Positions 23,749 to 33,236 are shown, counted from the stretch's first letter. The stretch is 51,014 nucleotides of DNA from Bacteroidaceae bacterium (GCA_017617315.1 JAFZWM010000027.1:1-51014), one strand, 5' to 3'. Made by a program: numbers and translations. The notes: generated by a model not told the origin, from the letters alone.

Positions 23749-24252
23749 ATGACACCACAAGACGAAAAAAGAATTCTAAAAAAGATTCGCGGAATCATTG
23801 TCTTTTTCATGATAGCCCTTGCCTTGTCTGGCATCACGGCGTTTCCAGTCGAGACCGAACTTAACACATTCTTCTCGGTTACAGGCATAAATTCAGAAAC
23901 GCTGAAAGACTATCCCGAAATCGTCAGTTTTGTACATTATATTAAAGAGAGCATAACGGAGACAAACCAGAAAACGCCACAACTAGCTTACGGCTACGAC
24001 TGGCTGGCATTTGCACATTTGGTAATTGCGCTGCTCTTCATCGGACCGTACCGCGACCCAGTGCGCAACAAATGGGTTATCCAATGGGGAATGATTGCGT
24101 GTGTGGCAATACTGCCGCTCGCCTTCATCTGCGGACCAATAAGGCAGATTCCGTTCTACTGGCGACTAATCGACTGCTCCTTTGGTGTCTTCGGAATCAT
24201 TCCTCTGCTTCTGTGCATGAAATATATCAAAGCTCTTGAGAAAGAAATTTAG
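23749..24252 (+). CDS. Four-span membrane protein of unknown function
   Basis: I do not recognise this 167-residue protein. It has four hydrophobic segments (about residues 13-32, 84-97, 110-128 and 139-156) and a longer loop after the first (residues 33-83) that should be periplasmic. RDPVRNKWVIQWG and IRQIPFYWRLIDCSFG are distinctive. It lies 92 bases after the transporter gene on the same strand and could be in the same transcript. Confidence 0.7.
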   Translation: MTPQDEKRILKKIRGIIVFFMIALALSGITAFPVETELNTFFSVTGINSETLKDYPEIVSFVHYIKESITETNQKTPQLAYGYDWLAFAHLVIALLFIGPYRDPVRNKWVIQWGMIACVAILPLAFICGPIRQIPFYWRLIDCSFGVFGIIPLLLCMKYIKALEKEI

Positions 24253-24254
24253 AG

Positions 24255-24480
24255 TTGAGATTTCTTTAGTTGAAAATTGAAAGTTAAAAAACCGTGGCAA
24301 GAAAGATTCAACATAGAGGCAAGGTACGAAGTAGCTACGGAGTAGGAACGGAGTAGCTACGGGCAAGGTACGTTATAGGTTCGGGGAAGGTTCGTTCAAG
24401 GTACGAGGAAACAAGCCAAAAGATACGAGGTAGAATGGAGTAGATACGGAGAAGCAAGCCGATAGTAAAGGACAAGCAAG
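24255..24480 (+). repeat. Dispersed intergenic repeat, copy 2
   Basis: The gene-free stretch between two converging genes is filled with degenerate GGTACGTTCAA- and GTAGCTACGG-type words. It matches the minus strand of 930-1197 in shared words and their order: AATTGAAAGTT, CGTGGCA, GTAGCTACGGG with AAGGTACGTT, AAGCCAAAAGATACG and CAAGCCGATAGTAA. It begins 3 bases after the preceding stop codon. No transposase or terminal repeats are visible. Confidence 0.7.
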
Positions 24481-24522
24481 GGACAAGAGATTAAAAAATG
24501 AGTGGAAAGTCCCCCAAAAAAT

Positions 24523-24564
24523 AAAACTCGCAACCGCACAAAAATCAGCGGTTGCGAGTTTTTT
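24523..24564. terminator. Bidirectional terminator
   Basis: A perfect 13-base stem, AACTCGCAACCGC (24525-24537) and GCGGTTGCGAGTT (24548-24560), has A-runs before and T-runs after it, suiting both strands. Confidence 0.93.
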
Positions 24565-24584
24565 ATTCAGTAAGAAAAGGAATC

Positions 24585-25964
24585 TTACTCCTCTCCTGCA
24601 AACATCGGATCCCATGCAGGCAGAAGGATTGGCTTAGTCTTCGAAAGCTCAATCATCTTGTCTGTAGCATACTTCTTGTTGATGACCAGGCGGAACATAT
24701 ATTCGTTGAACCACTCGTCGGTCATTATCAGATAGCCCTTGTGGCCTGATGATGCGCCCCAGCTGTTCTCAACCTTCCACTTCTTTGAGTTGCCCTTCTC
24801 GTCGAGGTCAACGGCTACGAGAGTCATGGCGTGGCTCGAACCACTGTCGTGGCTCTTCACTCTGTTTTCCTTGTCCATGCCGAACTTTGTACCGAAGAGT
24901 GAGCCATAATCGTAGTTGTTGAGGTCGAGCAGACCGCGCTCGCTGTCGAGGAACTTGCCAACGTCGCATGAAAAATACATAGCCTTGCCGTCCTTAATTG
25001 AGGCAATGGCAGCCTTCTTAATCTCCTCGATTGGCAGGTTCAGATAAAGCCAGTTGTGTCCGTCGTATGTGTGGCGGTCGTAGTCAATCTCGTAAGTCTT
25101 CCAATACTCGTGCGACGGGTCGTTCATCAGCATAATATAGTTGCTGTTAAGATCGTCGCCAATCACCTCTTTATAGAATGACTGCGGAGTATAGTGCTTC
25201 TTCTCGCCCATCAGCTTGCCGTTCTTGTCCTTAAAGGCAAAGTCGAACTCAACAGGAGGCTCGCCGTATGCCATAACGAGCATCTTGTAAACTTGCAGAA
25301 GCATCTCTTCCTTGCGCTTTATAAGCTTGTCGGCCTTTGCCTTGCTGTCGCTTCTCAGTTCCATACCAAACTCGCGCAGCTTGCTCTTGAGCTGACGGCT
25401 GAATGCCGATGTGTGGTTGGCGATGTAAGTCTCGGGCATCACGCTCTGCGGAACAACGCCGTATTTTGTAGTAAGGTCGGCAACGCCTGTGAATGTTCCG
25501 CCGTCGCTCAGCGGATTGCTGAACAGCCAGTCAACCATCTTGTCGGTCATAGGCTTCTGGCGGGTATCGATTACACCCTGAAGGAAGAGATTTGACTTCT
25601 CGAACTGATCCCAGAAGAACAGATATACCTGCGAGAATCTGAAATCATCAAGTTTGTTGTCGGCAATAACCTTAGAGCGGAGCACGTTTGTTCCGGTAAA
25701 GAGCCAGCATCGTCCGCTGCTCTTCTGGTCGGTTATTCCCTTCACTGCAACCTCATCACTAAAATAGGTGTCCATCTCGGCAGCGTTGTCCTGGTTCACC
25801 GCAAGTTTCTTAATCTCGGTGCTTCCCATCGCGTTGCGGATGGCTTTCTCCGAAGCCGTAAGCTTCTGCATGCGAGCCTTGTTTATAAGCTCTGTCGAAA
25901 TAGCCTGAGCCGACGCCATCTGCGCCATGCAGGCAATTCCCAAAGTTAGTACTGTTTTTCTCAT
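24585..25964 (-). CDS. Secreted C1 family peptidase (bleomycin hydrolase/aminopeptidase C type)
   Basis: This 459-residue protein has a signal peptide (to about residue 20, ending MASAQA), so it acts in the periplasm or outside, unlike the classic cytosolic PepC. The papain-type active site is intact: Cys in SSGRCWLFTG (C86), His in DSGSSHAMTLVA (about residue 380) and Asn in WKVENSWGASSG (about residue 401), preceded by QKSSG with the oxyanion Gln. The C-terminus ends in GEE rather than the self-capping tail seen in cytosolic forms. It is monocistronic with its own promoter and terminator. Confidence 0.93.
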   Translation of the reverse strand: MRKTVLTLGIACMAQMASAQAISTELINKARMQKLTASEKAIRNAMGSTEIKKLAVNQDNAAEMDTYFSDEVAVKGITDQKSSGRCWLFTGTNVLRSKVIADNKLDDFRFSQVYLFFWDQFEKSNLFLQGVIDTRQKPMTDKMVDWLFSNPLSDGGTFTGVADLTTKYGVVPQSVMPETYIANHTSAFSRQLKSKLREFGMELRSDSKAKADKLIKRKEEMLLQVYKMLVMAYGEPPVEFDFAFKDKNGKLMGEKKHYTPQSFYKEVIGDDLNSNYIMLMNDPSHEYWKTYEIDYDRHTYDGHNWLYLNLPIEEIKKAAIASIKDGKAMYFSCDVGKFLDSERGLLDLNNYDYGSLFGTKFGMDKENRVKSHDSGSSHAMTLVAVDLDEKGNSKKWKVENSWGASSGHKGYLIMTDEWFNEYMFRLVINKKYATDKMIELSKTKPILLPAWDPMFAGEE

Positions 25965-25993
25965 TTTTTACATTATAATACTTTTGAAAGGTG

Positions 25994-26024
25994 CAAATAT
26001 ACATAGTTTTTGAATATTGCCAAA
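25994..26024 (-). promoter_or_regulatory. Promoter of the C1 peptidase gene
   Basis: On the minus strand TTTG (26021-26024), exactly 19 bases, then TATATTTG (25994-26001): a perfect Bacteroidetes promoter 29 bases before the start codon. Confidence 0.85.
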
Positions 26025-26124
26025 ACAAACAGTAATAAATGGCTGAGATTTGACCGTTTCTAAGAAATACGCAGTTTTTTTTGAAAAAGTTACGTTTGAA
26101 ACTATCTTGATTTGAAAAATATAT

Positions 26125-26132
26125 TATATTTG
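26125..26132 (+). promoter_or_regulatory. -7 box of acyl-CoA ligase gene
   Basis: TATATTTG followed by CA, 58 bases before the start codon. Nearby TTTG sequences are 26 (26095) and 10 (26111) bases away, neither at normal spacing. Confidence 0.55.
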
Positions 26133-26190
26133 CAACGTTTTTAGAAAAAATCAAAAAATTTGAAGAAAACAAACGTAAAGTAAAAACAAA

Positions 26191-27852
26191 ATGATTGAGA
26201 AATTCGTTTCTAAGGTAAATTTCGACTCGTACGAAGATTTCCTTCAGAACTATAAAGTGAACGTCCCAGACGATTTCAACTTCGGATATGACGTCATTGA
26301 CGCCTACGCCGAAACACAGCCCGACAAAGAGGCTATTCTCTGGGTGAACGACAAAGGTGAAGAAAAACATGTAACATACCGAGCATACAAAAACATAACC
26401 GATAAATGTGCATCATTTCTTCAGGAGATTGGAATTGAGAAGGGCGACCGCGTGATGCTTATCCTTAAGCGACGTATTGAATGGTGGTACACAATGGTTG
26501 CCCTGCACAAGATTGGAGCGGTGGCAATCCCAGCCACTCACATGCTCACCGAGAAAGATATCATCTACCGTTGCCACATGGCGGGCATCAAGTGCATCAT
26601 CGCATGCGGCGACTCACAGATTCTTAACAATATTCAGAAGGCAAAGAGATTCAGCCCTACTCTGAGATGCTGCGTATCAATAGGACCTGATGTTCCAAAC
26701 GGCTGGTACAACTATTGGAGAGGTCTCGACGAGGCCGAACCGTTCGAAAAGCCAAAGCGCAACAAGATTACGGACAACTTCCTGCTCTACTTCACCAGCG
26801 GAACAACTGGAGAGCCTAAGATGGTAATGCACGACTATTCATATCCTCTTGCACACATCATCACAGCCAAATACTGGCACAACCTTCACGACGGCTCGCT
26901 GCACCTGACTCTTGCCGACACAGGCTGGGGAAAGGCCGTTTGGGGCAAGTTCTACGGACAGATGATTGTCGGAGCAAAGGTATTCGTCTACGACTACGAA
27001 GGCCACTTCAAGCCAGAGACGCTGCTAAAGATTATGCAGGACTACAAGATTACATCGTTCTGCGCGCCTCCAACAATCTACCGCTTCCTCATTCGCGAGG
27101 ATCTTAGCAAATACAACTTGTCATCGCTCGAATACTGCACAACCGCAGGCGAGGCTCTCAACCCAAGCGTCTTCAACGAATGGAAAGAGAAGACTGGTAT
27201 CACAATATACGAGTCGTACGGACAGACCGAGACAACCCTCGTTGTAGGAACTTATCCTTGGGTTAAGCCGAAACCGGGCGCAATGGGCGTAAGAAACCCA
27301 CAGTTCGACATCGATGTTGTTGATGAGAACGGCAAGCGTGTAAAGCCTATGGAACACGGCGAACTCATCATCCGTCTCGACAAAGGCAAGCCGCTCGGAC
27401 TCTTCAAGAGCTATTACCGCAACGACGAGATGACCGAGAAGCGCACGCAGAACAACATGTACTACACAAACGATATTGTCTACTACGACGAAGACGGATA
27501 TTTGTGGTACGTTTCGCGTTCCGACGATGTTATCAAGACATCAGGCTACCGCGTAGGTCCGTTCGAGGTTGAGTCGGCACTTATGACTCACGAAGCTGTT
27601 GTTGAATGTGCCATCACGGCCGTTCCCGACGATATCCGCGGAAACATCATCAAGGCAACAATCGTTCTTTCCAATGAATACAAGAGCAAGGCCGGCGATA
27701 CACTCGTAAAGGAACTTCAGGAGCACGTAAAGAAAGAAACCGCTCCTTACAAATATCCGCGAATCATCGAATTTGTTGATGAGCTTCCAAAGACCATCAG
27801 CGGAAAGATTCGAAGAGTGGAAATCAGAGACAAAGACAAGTCGAAGAAGTAA
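26191..27852 (+). CDS. AMP-binding acyl-CoA synthetase (medium-chain type)
   Basis: The protein (553 residues) is an ANL-superfamily ligase that activates a carboxylic acid with ATP and joins it to CoA. Motifs in order are the P-loop LLYFTSGTTGEPKMV (near residue 203), ESYGQTET (near residue 342), KTSGYRVGPFEVE (near residue 448) and the C-terminal catalytic lysine in PKTISGKIRRVE. It resembles the acetyl/medium-chain acyl-CoA synthetase branch and is found alone in Bacteroidetes genomes. Whether the substrate is acetate, a branched or an aromatic acid is not shown. A strong terminator follows. Confidence 0.92.
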   Translation: MIEKFVSKVNFDSYEDFLQNYKVNVPDDFNFGYDVIDAYAETQPDKEAILWVNDKGEEKHVTYRAYKNITDKCASFLQEIGIEKGDRVMLILKRRIEWWYTMVALHKIGAVAIPATHMLTEKDIIYRCHMAGIKCIIACGDSQILNNIQKAKRFSPTLRCCVSIGPDVPNGWYNYWRGLDEAEPFEKPKRNKITDNFLLYFTSGTTGEPKMVMHDYSYPLAHIITAKYWHNLHDGSLHLTLADTGWGKAVWGKFYGQMIVGAKVFVYDYEGHFKPETLLKIMQDYKITSFCAPPTIYRFLIREDLSKYNLSSLEYCTTAGEALNPSVFNEWKEKTGITIYESYGQTETTLVVGTYPWVKPKPGAMGVRNPQFDIDVVDENGKRVKPMEHGELIIRLDKGKPLGLFKSYYRNDEMTEKRTQNNMYYTNDIVYYDEDGYLWYVSRSDDVIKTSGYRVGPFEVESALMTHEAVVECAITAVPDDIRGNIIKATIVLSNEYKSKAGDTLVKELQEHVKKETAPYKYPRIIEFVDELPKTISGKIRRVEIRDKDKSKK

Positions 27853-27862
27853 AAATATCCCG

Positions 27863-27905
27863 AAAAAGGTGATGCATAACATATTATTTTGCATCACCCT
27901 TTTTA
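27863..27905 (+). terminator. Rho-independent terminator
   Basis: GGTGATGCA (27868-27876) pairs with TGCATCACC (27890-27898); an A-run precedes and CTTTTT follows. Confidence 0.92.
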
Positions 27906-27929
27906 TTTTCTGAAAAAAGTCGAAACTTA

Positions 27930-27961
27930 CTTGCATTTTTAAAATATTGGGCATATATTTG
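27930..27961 (+). promoter_or_regulatory. Promoter of the secreted-protein gene
   Basis: CTTG (27930-27933, one mismatch to TTTG) is followed after 20 bases by TATATTTG (27954-27961). It implies an untranslated leader of roughly 90 bases. Confidence 0.5.
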
Positions 27962-28055
27962 CTGTGCGAAATTTAACAATAACCCCATACAAAAAGATAC
28001 AATATCTTTTTTCCAATTAGTTTAATTTTATTAATTCATTAAAACATTTAGTAAC

Positions 28056-28964
28056 ATGATTAGATCTCTACTTTTCGCAACAGCATTTATTGCTGGAACA
28101 TTAACAGTATCTGCCCAGACAGAGAAATTCCTTGCCGTTCAGGAAGACGGACAGACAATCAACTTCACCGAAAACAAGTTCGGGACAGACAACCTTGCCG
28201 GCGAGATTGTTGCAGGCAAGACAATCAAGACCATAGATGAGAACGCGAATGTTCTTGAATGGAACGATGCCAACATCTCAACCACCAAGAAGATTATCAA
28301 TGGCGTAAACGAAAGCATCGACTTTTGTTATGTTAACGCAAGCGGTATCCCTTACGTTTCTTACGGCTCAGAAAAGGTTGTATCATCTGGAGGAGAAGTA
28401 AGCTACAGAGCAACTTATACATACTACACAGTTGACGGCAATAACGGCCTTCCAACGTCTGGCTTGTACTACAAGCTGACTCCTAAGAAGAACGGCTCTC
28501 TCAAGATTGGTGTTTGGGTAAACAAAAGTTACAGAGAGACGATACTTTTTGAAGAGTCAACAAAGCTTCCTATCGCCTACACTGCCGAGGGCTATGTAAA
28601 CGGTCAGAACACAGAAGATGGAAAGAACAAGTTCCTTACAAACGATGACCTTAAAGCTCTTCATGAGCAAGGCGTAGCGAACAACTTTCCAATTACCGAT
28701 TATGTAATCGGCATGGGCAACCAAGCATTCTGGGGCTGGATTACCGCCAATGTTGAGGCAAACAAGACATATTATTTGCTCATCCCTAACGGCCAGATTG
28801 GTTTCCAAGGCTACGAGTTCACTCCAGAGGGCACAACAGGCGTTGCCAAGACAAGCGCAGTTTCAGAAGACGAGGCTATTTACACTATCAATGGCATCCA
28901 GACCAACAATTTGATAAGTGGTAAAATCTACATTAAGGGTGGCAAGAAATTCATCGCTAAGTAA
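28056..28964 (+). CDS. Secreted protein with short C-terminal tail domain
   Basis: I do not recognise the main body of this 302-residue protein. It begins with a signal peptide (MIRSLLFATAFIAGTLTVSA), continues with a beta-rich, low-complexity-free body (VSYRATYTYYTVDG, LYYKLTPKKNGSLKIGVWVN, NKTYYLLIPNGQIGFQGYEF), and ends in IYTINGIQTN...KIYIKGGKKFIAK. That end resembles the short tail (roughly IYsidGrrv...kGiyIkngKKvi) seen on many Prevotella exported proteins. A surface or extracellular role is inferred. The codon use is rich and the gene is flanked by its own promoter and terminator. Confidence 0.75.
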   Translation: MIRSLLFATAFIAGTLTVSAQTEKFLAVQEDGQTINFTENKFGTDNLAGEIVAGKTIKTIDENANVLEWNDANISTTKKIINGVNESIDFCYVNASGIPYVSYGSEKVVSSGGEVSYRATYTYYTVDGNNGLPTSGLYYKLTPKKNGSLKIGVWVNKSYRETILFEESTKLPIAYTAEGYVNGQNTEDGKNKFLTNDDLKALHEQGVANNFPITDYVIGMGNQAFWGWITANVEANKTYYLLIPNGQIGFQGYEFTPEGTTGVAKTSAVSEDEAIYTINGIQTNNLISGKIYIKGGKKFIAK

Positions 28965-28985
28965 AATCTGAAATTTTACAATATC

Positions 28986-29022
28986 AAAAAAAGGCAGTAC
29001 GTTTTTCCGTGCTGCCTTTTTT
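28986..29022 (+). terminator. Rho-independent terminator
   Basis: GGCAGTACG (28993-29001) pairs with CGTGCTGCC (29008-29016), flanked by an A-run and a T-run. Confidence 0.9.
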
Positions 29023-29079
29023 GTTTGTAAAGTCAAATCAAAATAGCATCTTTCCTAAAAAACTCAGCCAAAGACAAAC

Positions 29080-29113
29080 AAAAAAGCCAGTTCCGCGGAA
29101 AACGGAACTGGCT
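29080..29113 (-). terminator. Terminator of the malic enzyme gene
   Basis: AGCCAGTTCCG (29085-29095) pairs with CGGAACTGGCT (29103-29113); on the minus strand it is followed by a T-run. Confidence 0.92.
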
Positions 29114-29137
29114 CATTCTGAATCTGTATAATTCTAT

Positions 29138-31420
29138 TTACTTTTTCTTCTTCTGAACAATAGCATCGATGGCTGCGATAGCTGTGATTGTTACAACCTC
29201 GCGAACGCTACTCTCGAAGTCGGTGAAGTGGATAGGCTTGTTCAATCCCATCTGGATAGGGCCAATAACCTCAACATCGTTAGTCATGCCCTGAATAAGC
29301 TTGTATGCAGTATTTGCGCTGCTCAAGTTAGGGAATACGAGAGTGTTTACATCCTGTCCCTTCAGACGAGAGAACGGATACTTGCGGTCGCGCATCTCCT
29401 TGTCGAGTGCGAAGTTAAGCTGCATCTCACCGTCGATAAGTCTGTTGGCATCCTCTTCCTGAAGAATACGCACTGCCTCGTGAACCTTTGCAGGGCTACC
29501 AACCTGGTCAGCGCCGAAGTTTGAATAAGAAATCATTGCAGTTACAGGCTTCTGGTTGAAGAACTTTACAGTTTCCTCAGCCAAACGAGCAACATCTACC
29601 AATGTCTCTGTGCCCGGGTGACGGTTGATAAGCGTATCGGCAATGAAATATGTGCCCTTCTTTGAGTTAAGGATGTGCATTGCGCCAAAGTGGTCGTAAC
29701 CCGGCTTGATGCCGACAACCTCTTTCGCAACCTTAATTGTATTGCTGTACTTTGTGTAAACGCCTGTGATGAAAGCATCGGCCTCGCCTGTCTCAACCAT
29801 CATCATACCAAAGTAGTTGCGCTCAAACATCTTGTCGTTAGCCTCCTCGTAAGTGTAGCCCTCGCGCGCTCTCTTCTCGGCAAGAATCTTGGCATAGCGC
29901 TCACGGCGTGGAGCCTCGCAGTCCTGACGAAGACTTACAATCTCGATACCATCAAGGTTCAGCTCAAGTTCGCTTGCAAGCTCACGAATCTTGTTCTCGT
30001 TGCCAAGAAGGATTGGCTTACAGATGCCCTCGCTCTTAGCCTGAACAGCAGCCTTAAGCATTGTCGGATGGATTCCCTCGGCAAATACAACGCGCTGTGG
30101 GTTGCGACGGGCAGTCTCGTAAAGCTGCTGAGTAAGCTTGCTCTCCTGGCCCATAATCTGCTTCAAGTGTGCAGCGTATGCGTCCCAGTCGGTAATCTGC
30201 TTACGGGCAACACCGCTCTCCATTGCAGCCTTGGCAACAGCCATTGACACTTCTGTAATCAGACGTGGATCGACTGGTTTTGGAATGAAATAGTCGCGAC
30301 CGAATGTGAAGTTGTTAACGTGATAAACCTCGTTCACAACATCAGGAACAGGCTGCTTAGCCAAATCGGCAATAGCGCGAACGGCTGCAAGCTTCATCTC
30401 CTCGTTGATGGCTGTACTTGCTGTATCGAGCGCACCGCGGAAGATGTAAGGGAAACCGATTACGTTGTTAATCTGGTTTGGATAGTCGCTTCGGCCTGTT
30501 GACATCAGTACATCAGGACGAGCATCCATTGCATCCTCGTATGTGATTTCAGGAACTGGGTTTGCAAGAGCAAATACGATAGGGTCTTTAGCCATTGAGC
30601 GAACCATATCCTTGCTCAACACGCCACCCTTTGACAAGCCAAGGAACACATCTGCACCCTTTACTGCCTCCTCAAGAGTATGAACATCTGTGCGAGTTGT
30701 TGCAAACTCCTTCTTCTGTTCGTTAAGTCCCGGACGGTCGGCGGTGATAACACCCTTTGAATCGAGCATCAGGATGTTCTCCTTGCGAGCACCAAGTGCA
30801 ACATACAGCTTAGTACAGCTGATGGCAGCAGCACCTGCACCGTTTACAACAATCTTAACTTCCTCAATCTTCTTGCCGTTTACGCAAAGAGCGTTCAGCA
30901 AACCGGCTGAAGAGATGATTGCAGTACCGTGCTGGTCGTCGTGCATTACCGGAATATCAAGTTCTTCCTTCAGTCTTCTCTCAATCTCGAAGCACTCAGG
31001 AGCCTTGATATCCTCAAGGTTGATACCTCCGAATGTTGGAGCGATTGCCTTTACAGCCTCGATGAACTTGTCAGGATCTTTCTCGTTTACCTCGATATCG
31101 AACACATCGATGCCGCCGTAAATCTTGAAGAGCAAGCCCTTACCTTCCATAACAGGCTTTCCGCTCACCGCGCCTATGTCGCCCAAGCCAAGAACTGCCG
31201 TACCGTTACTGATTACGGCAACCAAGTTTCCTTTGCTTGTATATTTGTATGCATCGTCAGGATTCTTCTGAATTTCGAGACATGGCTCTGCCACGCCCGG
31301 AGAGTACGCAAGACTCAAATCAGTCTGAGTGCTATAAGGCTTGGTTGGTACAACCTCTATCTTGCCCGGCTTGCCCTGTGCGTGGTAAGCCAATGCTGCT
31401 TCTTTTGTTATTTTAACCAT
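29138..31420 (-). CDS. maeB: NADP-dependent malic enzyme with phosphotransacetylase-like domain
   Basis: This 760-residue protein has the MaeB two-part layout. Residues about 1-430 are the malic enzyme, with [19 protein letters not shown] (metal and substrate residues) and the Rossmann motif VVNGAGAAA near residue 192. Residues about 430-760 resemble phosphate acetyltransferase ([27 protein letters not shown]) and in E. coli serve regulation by acetyl-CoA. It converts malate to pyruvate and CO2 while making NADPH in the cytoplasm. It is a single gene with its own terminator. Length and motifs are standard. Confidence 0.95.
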   Translation of the reverse strand: MVKITKEAALAYHAQGKPGKIEVVPTKPYSTQTDLSLAYSPGVAEPCLEIQKNPDDAYKYTSKGNLVAVISNGTAVLGLGDIGAVSGKPVMEGKGLLFKIYGGIDVFDIEVNEKDPDKFIEAVKAIAPTFGGINLEDIKAPECFEIERRLKEELDIPVMHDDQHGTAIISSAGLLNALCVNGKKIEEVKIVVNGAGAAAISCTKLYVALGARKENILMLDSKGVITADRPGLNEQKKEFATTRTDVHTLEEAVKGADVFLGLSKGGVLSKDMVRSMAKDPIVFALANPVPEITYEDAMDARPDVLMSTGRSDYPNQINNVIGFPYIFRGALDTASTAINEEMKLAAVRAIADLAKQPVPDVVNEVYHVNNFTFGRDYFIPKPVDPRLITEVSMAVAKAAMESGVARKQITDWDAYAAHLKQIMGQESKLTQQLYETARRNPQRVVFAEGIHPTMLKAAVQAKSEGICKPILLGNENKIRELASELELNLDGIEIVSLRQDCEAPRRERYAKILAEKRAREGYTYEEANDKMFERNYFGMMMVETGEADAFITGVYTKYSNTIKVAKEVVGIKPGYDHFGAMHILNSKKGTYFIADTLINRHPGTETLVDVARLAEETVKFFNQKPVTAMISYSNFGADQVGSPAKVHEAVRILQEEDANRLIDGEMQLNFALDKEMRDRKYPFSRLKGQDVNTLVFPNLSSANTAYKLIQGMTNDVEVIGPIQMGLNKPIHFTDFESSVREVVTITAIAAIDAIVQKKKK

Positions 31421-31448
31421 GGAATTAGTAATTTTTAAAAATTTCGGA

Positions 31449-31456
31449 CAAATTTA
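31449..31456 (-). promoter_or_regulatory. -7 box of maeB
   Basis: TAAATTTG on the minus strand, 28 bases before the start codon. TTTG at 31473-31476 is only 16 bases away and CTTG at 31477-31480 is 20 bases away, so the -33 element is uncertain. Confidence 0.45.
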
Positions 31457-31545
31457 CAATCTATTATCGAAACAAACAAGAATATTTAGTTTTTTTATGT
31501 ATCTTCGCAAAAATTATTACACTTTATCATAAATATGTGTTTTTT

Positions 31546-32007
31546 ATGAACGAAAAGATGTTCTTATACATACCTGTGCGCCTTATTAAGAAAGGCTGCA
31601 TTACTTTCGGACTGATACTTATCCTTACCCTTTTGTTTAAAGGCTTTAACTTTTTTCAGAAGAAAAGACATTTTAAGATAGTTAAGAGCGAGTGGATTGA
31701 AAAAGAAAAGAACGCCGTTTTTCCTGCCAACGAAAACGAAAAACCGCTCGCCGACATCAGAAAGCACATTCTCGAAGGCGACACTACTAATATAAGCCAA
31801 GAGTTAAAAACGTTTGTTCAGAAAGGCAGCCCGTGCCGCGACAAGGCTCTTTGGCTTGAAGTTCTGAATATGCTGAACACCGAGGACGAAAAGCCGATGA
31901 TGCAAAAGCTGCAAAACATGGCGGTTAAGGACGGCCCGAATGCCGAGAACGCCCAGCAAATCATAAACGAGTTTGTAAAGCCAGATATTCTGAAGAAGAA
32001 AGAATGA
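31546..32007 (+). CDS. Single-span membrane protein of unknown function
   Basis: I do not recognise this 153-residue protein (from the ATG at 31546; a GTG at 31537 would add three residues). After an N-terminal cytosolic basic patch it has one membrane span (about residues 15-34, CITFGLILILTLLFKGFNFF) and a charged helical C-terminal part (residues about 40-153). Its last 47 bases overlap the end of the ogt gene on the other strand. TATCTTCG at 31500-31507 resembles a -7 box. It is divergent from maeB. A function cannot be inferred. Confidence 0.65.
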   Translation: MNEKMFLYIPVRLIKKGCITFGLILILTLLFKGFNFFQKKRHFKIVKSEWIEKEKNAVFPANENEKPLADIRKHILEGDTTNISQELKTFVQKGSPCRDKALWLEVLNMLNTEDEKPMMQKLQNMAVKDGPNAENAQQIINEFVKPDILKKKE

Positions 32008-32533
32008 TTTCATTCTTCGGAACTGTAAACCTGCCCAAATCTATTCCTTCGAGCTGGAGCAAGGCGATTTTATTCTTCATTCCGCCGCCGTAGCCTGTCA
32101 GACTTCCATTTGAGCCGACAACGCGATGACACGGAACGATGATGCAAATAGGATTCCACCCTACCGCGCAGCCAACCGCCTGAGCCGACATCTTCGCCAC
32201 TCCATGCCGATTGGCAATTCTGGCAGCAATCTCGCCATAAGAAACAGTCTGTCCGAAAGGTATTTCCGTCATCATTTCCGAAACTTCCTTACGGAACGGT
32301 GTGAGATTTTCAATCCGATAATCGGGTATGAAATCAGGCTGCTTTCCGCTGAAATAAATATCGAGCCAACGGCAAGTTTCGTCAAAAACGGGCAAATCAC
32401 GTTCTTCGCAGCCTTGCAGAACGGCATCTTTCGAGCCATCAAACAACAAAGCCGTAAGCACGTCACCGTCGGATTTCAGAATAATATCGTCGAAAGCCCC
32501 TGGCGTTTTGTATCGGCGGAAACAAGTCTGCAT
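31961..32533 (-). CDS. ogt: Methylated-DNA--protein-cysteine methyltransferase
   Basis: This 190-residue repair protein moves a methyl group from O6-methylguanine or O4-methylthymine to its own cysteine and is used once. The active site IIVPCHRVVG (C135) and the DNA-binding helix region GEIAARIANRHGVAKMSAQAVG are intact, with GSLTGYGGGMKNKIALLQLEG after it. The ATG at 32533 shares bases with the stop of the upstream methyltransferase gene (TGATG), which suggests coupled translation. An additional GTG lies one codon earlier. The 3' end overlaps the opposite-strand gene by 47 bases. Confidence 0.94.
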   Translation of the reverse strand: MQTCFRRYKTPGAFDDIILKSDGDVLTALLFDGSKDAVLQGCEERDLPVFDETCRWLDIYFSGKQPDFIPDYRIENLTPFRKEVSEMMTEIPFGQTVSYGEIAARIANRHGVAKMSAQAVGCAVGWNPICIIVPCHRVVGSNGSLTGYGGGMKNKIALLQLEGIDLGRFTVPKNEIILSSSEYLALQTRL

Positions 32534-33216
32534 CACACAAAATTGACGATATAATGCTGCTTGTTCAGCTTATGGTCAAAATACACGATTCCAGCATCGT
32601 AGAGGTCGAACGTAATTCCTACGCGTTCGTCGTTCTGAAGGCGATGCCATTTTTCAGTAACGCTTTTGTCTGAATAGATGCCTTCGACAACCATCACGGT
32701 GCGCTCCGATGCACACGAAACCACAGCATCGACCATCTCCCATGCCGACGGAACAGAGGCGATGCGCACAAAATCGACGCTTCCCCACTCTTTCAACAAA
32801 CCGGTCGAAATCGAAAGCATATCGCCTATGCGATAATCAACCGAATAAGCCTTCAGAACATGGGCAGCAGTCTCGTTGCTCTCGGCATCGACCGAAACCA
32901 TCTCGGATTTCTTCTTTGCACTCTTCATGTAACAAGCCGTAATTCCTACGCCCGCACCGTAGTCGAGGATGGTTGAGGGCTGCGAGTCGTTGACCAAACG
33001 GAAAAGGAACTTGTCCATCTTGGCTGAATTGCACTTCGCACCCTTCTGAGCAAGCTTGCGCAGTTTCTTCAATCCGTCGAAGGCATAGTACGGAGTTTTC
33101 TGATTTATCACTTGAGTGATAAGCTGAAAGGCAAACGGCGAATGGACTCCGTAGCCCTTGCGCTTGCGAAAACGCTTAATCCAAATCCACAAAGAAGTAA
33201 CGACCGACATATTCAT
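32533..33216 (-). CDS. Class I SAM-dependent methyltransferase-like protein
   Basis: The protein (227 residues) opens with WIKRFRKRKGYGVHSPFAFQ, a signature of a Bacteroidetes family related to O-methyltransferases, followed by the SAM-binding glycine motif ILDYGAGVGITACYM (about residues 83-97) and an acidic residue (VSVDAES) at the end of strand 2. The C-terminal half is poorly conserved with respect to catalytic residues. The substrate is unknown. It precedes ogt with overlapping stop and start codons and follows the tRNA terminator. An alternative start is the ATG at 33210. Confidence 0.82.
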   Translation of the reverse strand: MNMSVVTSLWIWIKRFRKRKGYGVHSPFAFQLITQVINQKTPYYAFDGLKKLRKLAQKGAKCNSAKMDKFLFRLVNDSQPSTILDYGAGVGITACYMKSAKKKSEMVSVDAESNETAAHVLKAYSVDYRIGDMLSISTGLLKEWGSVDFVRIASVPSAWEMVDAVVSCASERTVMVVEGIYSDKSVTEKWHRLQNDERVGITFDLYDAGIVYFDHKLNKQHYIVNFV

Positions 33217-33236
33217 TGGTATTGATGCAGATTAAA

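Noticed and set aside
24255-24480. Insertion sequence or MITE
   Set aside because: No transposase, terminal inverted repeat or target duplication could be seen; only the shared degenerate words support a repeat.
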